From DASWED01 sp036394995 (GTDB lineage: Bacteria; Actinomycetota; UBA4738; JACQTL01), in NCBI GenBank assembly GCA_036394995.1, contig DASWED010000099.1, positions 1-57,124 on the forward strand: a DNA stretch of 57,124 nucleotides, in the 5' to 3' direction. Shown here piece by piece: positions 52,997-57,124 of this stretch (its first letter is position 1; each line of letters starts with the position of its first letter). Both the position numbers and the translations under genes were made by a program. The notes under the pieces were generated by a model. It worked only from the letters and a program-made list of their open reading frames with translations, had not been told where the DNA came from and made no database searches.

Positions 52997-53108
52997 CCTC
53001 GCGATCCGAGCCGCCGAACGGCCTCTGGAATCCGTCGCGGGTCACGTGCAACGATCCGTCCCCAAGCGAGACCGAACCGGGTCCGGCTGGCTCACAGGGA
53101 GGTATGCC

Positions 53109-56100
53109 ATGCGCCGTGGTGCGGGGTTCGTCCTGTTCGTCCTGGTGATCGTGTCAGCGATGGTGGCCCCGACGCCCGCCGTCGGAGCGTCCGGGCCGAC
53201 CGACAAGGTCCGGGCCGTGGCATGCGCCGCGCTCCGGGACCACCGGCTCCTCCAGGCGGTCTCGGGGGCCGGCGAGCGGCAGCTCCACGCGGTGTGCTCG
53301 GGGACGCTGGGGGCCACCTCGGGAGGCCGCACGGCCACGAAGGGCGCGCCCCGCGACGACGTGGTCCCCGCCGCGGACCTGCTCCTCAACCGGCGGTCGG
53401 CCGACACGTACCCGAAGGTCACGCAGAGCGAGGCCGGCGTGGCCGTCCACGACGGCACCGTCATCGTCGGATGGAACGACTCGAACGCGAGCCCCGGATT
53501 CATGGGCTACGGGAGGTCCACCAACGGGGGGACGACATGGACGGACCGGGGGCAGCTGCCCCAACCGCTCGGCGCGATCGGCGCCTCGTTCGGCGACCCC
53601 GTCCCGCTGGCGGACCGGAACCGGGTGAGCGGCCAGACGTCGGTGTTCTACTTCGGCACGATCGCCAGCTCCGCGACGGACGGCCGTTCGATCGTCGGCG
53701 TCTACCGCAGCGACGACGGCGGGGTGAACTGGAGCTTCGGGCGGAACGCGAGCCCGCTCGCGAAGACCACCGACAAGCTCAACGACAAGGAGTGGCTGGC
53801 CGTGGATCCCCGGGCCTCCGGGACCGGCGCCGGCAACCTGTACGTCTGCTGGACCAAGTTCGACCAGAACAACCAGGGCGGGATCCAGTTCTCCGTGTCC
53901 AAGGACCACGGGCTCACGTTCACGCAACGCTCCACCCGGCTGTCCAGCAAGAACCAGAATGTCCAGAGCTGCCAGATCGCGGTGAACCCGCTGAACGGCG
54001 CCGTGTACGTGTCGTGGTTCGACTGGAACACCACCACGCCGGAGATCCACTTCCGCGCGTCGACCGACCAGGGGACGACGTGGGGCAGCGAGAAGGTGAT
54101 CGGGCAGGCGCCCCGGCCCGAGACCCAGGCGACGTGCGGCAACACCACGCGGCGGGTGTTCCAGGACTCCGAGTCGAACTCGGTCACCCGGGCCATCCGG
54201 TCGGCCCCCGCGCCGACCATGGTCGTGAACCCGGTGACCGGCAACATCGACGCCGTGTGGCACCGCGCCACCCTGTCCGGCGGTTCGCTCTCGGACCTCG
54301 CGTTCAGCCGGTCCGTCGACGGCGGCGCCACCTGGAGCACGCCGACGAGGATCAACAGCCAGGTGACGGGACAGCAGTTCTTCCCCGCCCTCGCGGTGAA
54401 CCAGGACGCGGAGCTCCGGGTCATCTACTACTCGACCCAGAACTCCTCGACGAACCGGAAGATCGACGTGTACGAGGTCACCTCCGTCGACGGGGGAACG
54501 ACGTGGAGCATCCCGGACCGCGTCACCGACGTGTCGTTCGACCGCCCGCAGACGAACCCGAACTTCAACCCGCCGACGTCGCCGTGCTACATGGGTGACT
54601 ACCTGGGCAACGCCGCAGCGGGGCCGGGGCTCGGGGACTCGGCGTTCCTCTACGCGTGGGGCGACAACCGGCTGGACGCCGACCCGAACACCTCGGGGAT
54701 CCAGCCGGACCCCGACATCCGGTTCGAACGCAGGGCCGCCACGGCCTCGTCCGGAGGCGTGAGCGGCGACTTCAACGGGGACGGCAACCCGGACCTCGCG
54801 GTCGGCGTGCCCGGCGAGGGGATCCTCACCGTCAACAAGCAGGCCGAGGACATCGGCGCCGTCCACGTCCTGTACTCGAACGGGAGCGGGCTGTCGTCGA
54901 CCGGCAATCAGGAGTGGACCCAGGACTCCTCGGGCGTGCCGGACTCCGCGGAGTTCGGCGACCGATTCGGCTCCGCCGTCGCCGCCGGCGACTTCAACAA
55001 CGACGGGTTCGACGACCTGGCCGTCGGCGTGCCGGACGAAGACATCCTGGCGGCGACCGACGGGGGCGCGGTGAACGTCATCTACGGCGGGGCCGGCGGG
55101 CTCCAGACGTCGTCGCCCGCCGCCCAGCTGTGGAGCCAGAGCACCTCGGACGTCGAGGACGCATCGGAGAGCGGGGACCGGTTCGGCGCCGCGCTGGCCG
55201 CCGCGGACTTCAACGGCGACGGGTTCGCCGATCTCGCGATCGGCGCTCCCGGCGAGGACATCGCCCCGGCGGTGTCGGGCGCGGCCCCGGCCGCGGACGC
55301 CGGCGCCGTGAACGTGATCTACGGGTCGGGCTTCGGCCTGAGCGCCACGAGCACGCCCGACCAGCTGTGGTTCCAGGACTCACCGAACATCATCGGCTCG
55401 CCCGAGGCCGGCGACGGCTTCGGCTCCAGCCTCGCGGCGGGCGACATGGGCGCCGGCCCCCAGGCCGACCTGGCGATCGGCGCACCGGGCGAGGATGTCG
55501 GCTCCGTCCCCGACGCCGGGGCGGTGAGTGTGATCTACGGATCCGGGGCCGGCCTGACCTCCACGGGCAACCAGATCTGGGACCAGAACGAATCCGGCGT
55601 GAACGACGTATCGGAGGCCGGCGACCGCTTCGGCGCCGCGGTCGCAGTCGCCGACTTCGGCGGGACGACTCGCGCCGACCTCGCGGTCGGGATTCCGGGC
55701 GAGGAGCTCGCCGCCGGCATCTTCGACTCCGGCGCGGTCCAGGTCTTCTACGGCTCCGACTCCGGCCTGGCCACGAGCGGCCAGCAGGAGTTCGACCAGG
55801 ACACCCCCGACGGGATCCAGGGGGCGCGCGAGACCGGCGACATGTTCGGAGCCAGCCTGGCCGCCGGGCAGCTCTCCGCGGGCCCGGCGGACCTCGCGAT
55901 CGGCGCGCCCGGCGAGGACGTCGGGACGATCGTGGACGCGGGGGCGGTGAACGTGATCTACGGGACCTCCATCGGGTTGACCGTGTCCGGGAACCAGATC
56001 TGGGACCAGGACGAGCCGAATGTCGACGGCCAGGCCGAGGCCCAGGACCTGTTCGGGGTCTCGCTGACGATCCCGAGCGCGGGCCGGTCGTGGCTGGCCG

Positions 56101-56279
56101 TCGGGGTCCCGTGGGAGTCCATCGGCACGGTCCAGCGTGCCGGCGCCGTGAACGTGATCTACGGCGGATCATCGGGGCTCCAGACGACCAGCCCGATCGA
56201 CCAGGTCTGGGACCAGGACTCGAGCAACGTTCCCGATCAGACCGAGCCCGGGGACGCGTTCGGGGCAGCGGTGGGGTAG
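53109..56279 (+). CDS. Large secreted protein with BNR-like and FG-GAP repeats
   Basis: This 1056-residue protein has a signal peptide (MRRGAGFVLFVLVIVSAMVA, then PTPAVGA) and AGGGAGG before the ATG. Residues 85-540 form a sialidase-type beta-propeller with Asp-box-like repeats (STNGGTTWTDRG, SDDGGVNWSFGR, STDQGTTWGSEK, SVDGGATWSTPT, SVDGGTTWSIPD). Residues 550-1056 carry about seven integrin-like FG-GAP repeats. The first three keep the calcium loop DFNGDG or DFNNDG; later ones lose it (DMGAGPQADL, DFGGTTRADL). The chain stops just as an eighth repeat opens. No sialidase catalytic set is evident, so a binding or adhesion role is more likely than hydrolysis. Confidence 0.88.
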   Translation: MRRGAGFVLFVLVIVSAMVAPTPAVGASGPTDKVRAVACAALRDHRLLQAVSGAGERQLHAVCSGTLGATSGGRTATKGAPRDDVVPAADLLLNRRSADTYPKVTQSEAGVAVHDGTVIVGWNDSNASPGFMGYGRSTNGGTTWTDRGQLPQPLGAIGASFGDPVPLADRNRVSGQTSVFYFGTIASSATDGRSIVGVYRSDDGGVNWSFGRNASPLAKTTDKLNDKEWLAVDPRASGTGAGNLYVCWTKFDQNNQGGIQFSVSKDHGLTFTQRSTRLSSKNQNVQSCQIAVNPLNGAVYVSWFDWNTTTPEIHFRASTDQGTTWGSEKVIGQAPRPETQATCGNTTRRVFQDSESNSVTRAIRSAPAPTMVVNPVTGNIDAVWHRATLSGGSLSDLAFSRSVDGGATWSTPTRINSQVTGQQFFPALAVNQDAELRVIYYSTQNSSTNRKIDVYEVTSVDGGTTWSIPDRVTDVSFDRPQTNPNFNPPTSPCYMGDYLGNAAAGPGLGDSAFLYAWGDNRLDADPNTSGIQPDPDIRFERRAATASSGGVSGDFNGDGNPDLAVGVPGEGILTVNKQAEDIGAVHVLYSNGSGLSSTGNQEWTQDSSGVPDSAEFGDRFGSAVAAGDFNNDGFDDLAVGVPDEDILAATDGGAVNVIYGGAGGLQTSSPAAQLWSQSTSDVEDASESGDRFGAALAAADFNGDGFADLAIGAPGEDIAPAVSGAAPAADAGAVNVIYGSGFGLSATSTPDQLWFQDSPNIIGSPEAGDGFGSSLAAGDMGAGPQADLAIGAPGEDVGSVPDAGAVSVIYGSGAGLTSTGNQIWDQNESGVNDVSEAGDRFGAAVAVADFGGTTRADLAVGIPGEELAAGIFDSGAVQVFYGSDSGLATSGQQEFDQDTPDGIQGARETGDMFGASLAAGQLSAGPADLAIGAPGEDVGTIVDAGAVNVIYGTSIGLTVSGNQIWDQDEPNVDGQAEAQDLFGVSLTIPSAGRSWLAVGVPWESIGTVQRAGAVNVIYGGSSGLQTTSPIDQVWDQDSSNVPDQTEPGDAFGAAVG

Positions 56280-56292
56280 TCCCGGCGGAAGG

Positions 56293-56333
56293 GACGACAG
56301 CGGGCCGGGGGCGCATCCCGGCCCGCTGTCGTC
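56293..56333. terminator. Strong hairpin after the BNR/FG-GAP gene
   Basis: A perfect 17-bp stem (56293-56309 with 56317-56333, arms GACGACAGCGGGCCGGG) encloses a 7-nt loop. There is no U-tract, so it may be a non-canonical actinobacterial terminator or an mRNA 3'-end stabiliser. Confidence 0.7.
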
Positions 56334-56515
56334 TGGTCGGCTCCCGTCCGGAGCGTTCCGCGAGAGGGCGACGCCCGCCATGGGGGCGCCTGGGGCCTCC
56401 CACAGGACGCGTTCGGGAGGGCCTGGGTCTGGACGCATCGGAGATCGTGTGGCATGGTCGGCCTTCAACGTTGGCTGGGGGCCCGCGGTCGAGCGAGGTG
56501 GAGGAGGGCGTCAGC

Positions 56516-57124
56516 ATGGCTCACCGTTATCACCGAGGGCGAGCTCGGGCACGCGCGACCGTGATCCTGGTCGCCGGGGCCCTGGTCGGGGCGCTCGCCC
56601 CGGCCGCCCGCGCCGCGGCGCCCACCGTCTCGGGGTTCTCCCCTTCCAGCGGCCCGGTGGGCACGTCCGTCACCATCACCGGCACGGGGTTCACCGGTTC
56701 CGGTTCGACCTGCACGTCGACCACCGTGAAGTTCAACGGGGTAAGCGCGGGCTGCACGTTCGTCTCGACCACGCAGCTCAAGTCCACGGTCCCCGTCCTG
56801 GCCTCGACCGGTCCGATCTCGGTGACCAACGCCGGAGGCACCGGGACCAGCTCGACGAATTTCGCCGTGACCCTGGGGATCACGATCTCGACGACGAGTG
56901 GTCCTCCCAGGACCGTGGTGACCGTGAACGGGTCCGGCTTCGCCGCCAACGAAGCGGTCGATCTCTTCTTCGACACCACCGACCTGGTCCTGGCCATCGC
57001 GGGAGCGAACGGGACGTTCGCGGGCATGGCCCTCCGGGTGCCCCGCTCGGCGGAACCGGGGGCCCACTGGATCACGGCCGGCGGGCGGCGGAGCGGAAAC
57101 GGGGCCCAGAAGCCCTTCACGGTC
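56516..57124 (+). CDS. Secreted IPT/TIG-domain protein, N-terminal part
   Basis: The gene runs off the right edge; 203 codons are present without a stop. The ATG is preceded by GGTGGAGGAGGG. A signal peptide (RARARATVILVAGALVGALA, then PAARAAA) is followed by an IPT/TIG domain (PTVSGFSPSSGPVGTSV, then TITGTGFTGSGST). A second Ig-like segment starts at about residue 122 (GITISTTSGPPRTVVTVNGS). The opening resembles the IPT/TIG part of the decayed gene at 39458-40690, which has ITGFSPTSGPPGTEV. A cell-surface or secreted binding role is likely. The gap before it (56334-56515) shows no other feature. Confidence 0.85.
   Translation, partial: MAHRYHRGRARARATVILVAGALVGALAPAARAAAPTVSGFSPSSGPVGTSVTITGTGFTGSGSTCTSTTVKFNGVSAGCTFVSTTQLKSTVPVLASTGPISVTNAGGTGTSSTNFAVTLGITISTTSGPPRTVVTVNGSGFAANEAVDLFFDTTDLVLAIAGANGTFAGMALRVPRSAEPGAHWITAGGRRSGNGAQKPFTV

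Overview
The window is high-GC DNA that looks like an uncultured member of the Actinomycetota. Support for this: a CrgA-like cell-division protein, a DUF1416 protein beside sulfur-assimilation genes, a DUF1918 protein, many GTG starts with 4-nt ATGA/GTGA overlaps, and short leader ORFs placed almost at the predicted transcription start. I cannot name a genus. No rRNA, tRNA, CRISPR array, integrase or intact insertion sequence was seen. The window is a biosynthetic block (sulfur, branched-chain amino acids, glutamate, threonine, tryptophan, phenylalanine, histidine, lysine) broken by three patches of decayed genes and ending in secreted-protein genes.

Layout. 1-8340: partial FmdB zinc ribbon, VC0807-type membrane protein, crgA, penicillin-acylase-family hydrolase, acyl-CoA ligase, a wrecked MFS/thioesterase stretch, and a secreted beta-helix protein. 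8359-13336: assimilatory sulfate-reduction operon (sulfite reductase, cysH, unknown gene, siroheme genes, DUF1416) behind a cysteine-codon leader and a terminator/antiterminator switch. 13361-19501: a complete dihydroxyacetone/glycerol locus with its own PTS chain (IclR regulator, dhaM, HPr, enzyme I, dhaL, dhaK, glpF). 19575-20252: gene remnants. 20340-21680: DUF1918 and CapA-like genes. 21710-32085 (minus): branched-chain operon in the order unknown-ilvB-ilvN-ilvC-leuA-leuC-leuD-leuB-cimA behind a Val/Leu/Ile leader peptide. 32161-33849: ilvD. 34669-39351: gltB with a possible leader. 39458-40690: pseudogene of a secreted IPT/TIG protein. 40726-43312: nucleotidyltransferase-like gene, SAM-I riboswitch with thrC, small membrane-type protein. 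43322-45656 (minus): trpE-trpG behind a Trp leader and attenuator. 45741-52996: pheA-hisC-hisB-hisH-hisA-hisF-hisI-hisG-lysA. 53109-57124: large BNR/FG-GAP secreted protein and a partial IPT/TIG secreted protein.

The main theme is cis-regulation. At least four amino-acid operons have RNA-level control readable from the sequence: a cysteine leader (nirA-cysH), a branched-chain leader (ilv), a Trp leader (trpE) and a SAM-I riboswitch (thrC); gltB has a fifth, less certain leader. The ilv, trp and gltB leader ORFs start 9-11 nt after their -10 boxes, so they are nearly leaderless. In the cysteine and Trp cases I can place both the terminator and a competing antiterminator. Separately, two promoters in the glycerol/dihydroxyacetone locus share one compound operator, which ties the IclR regulator to both transcription units.

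All calls come from reading the sequence. No database search, folding program or alignment was run.
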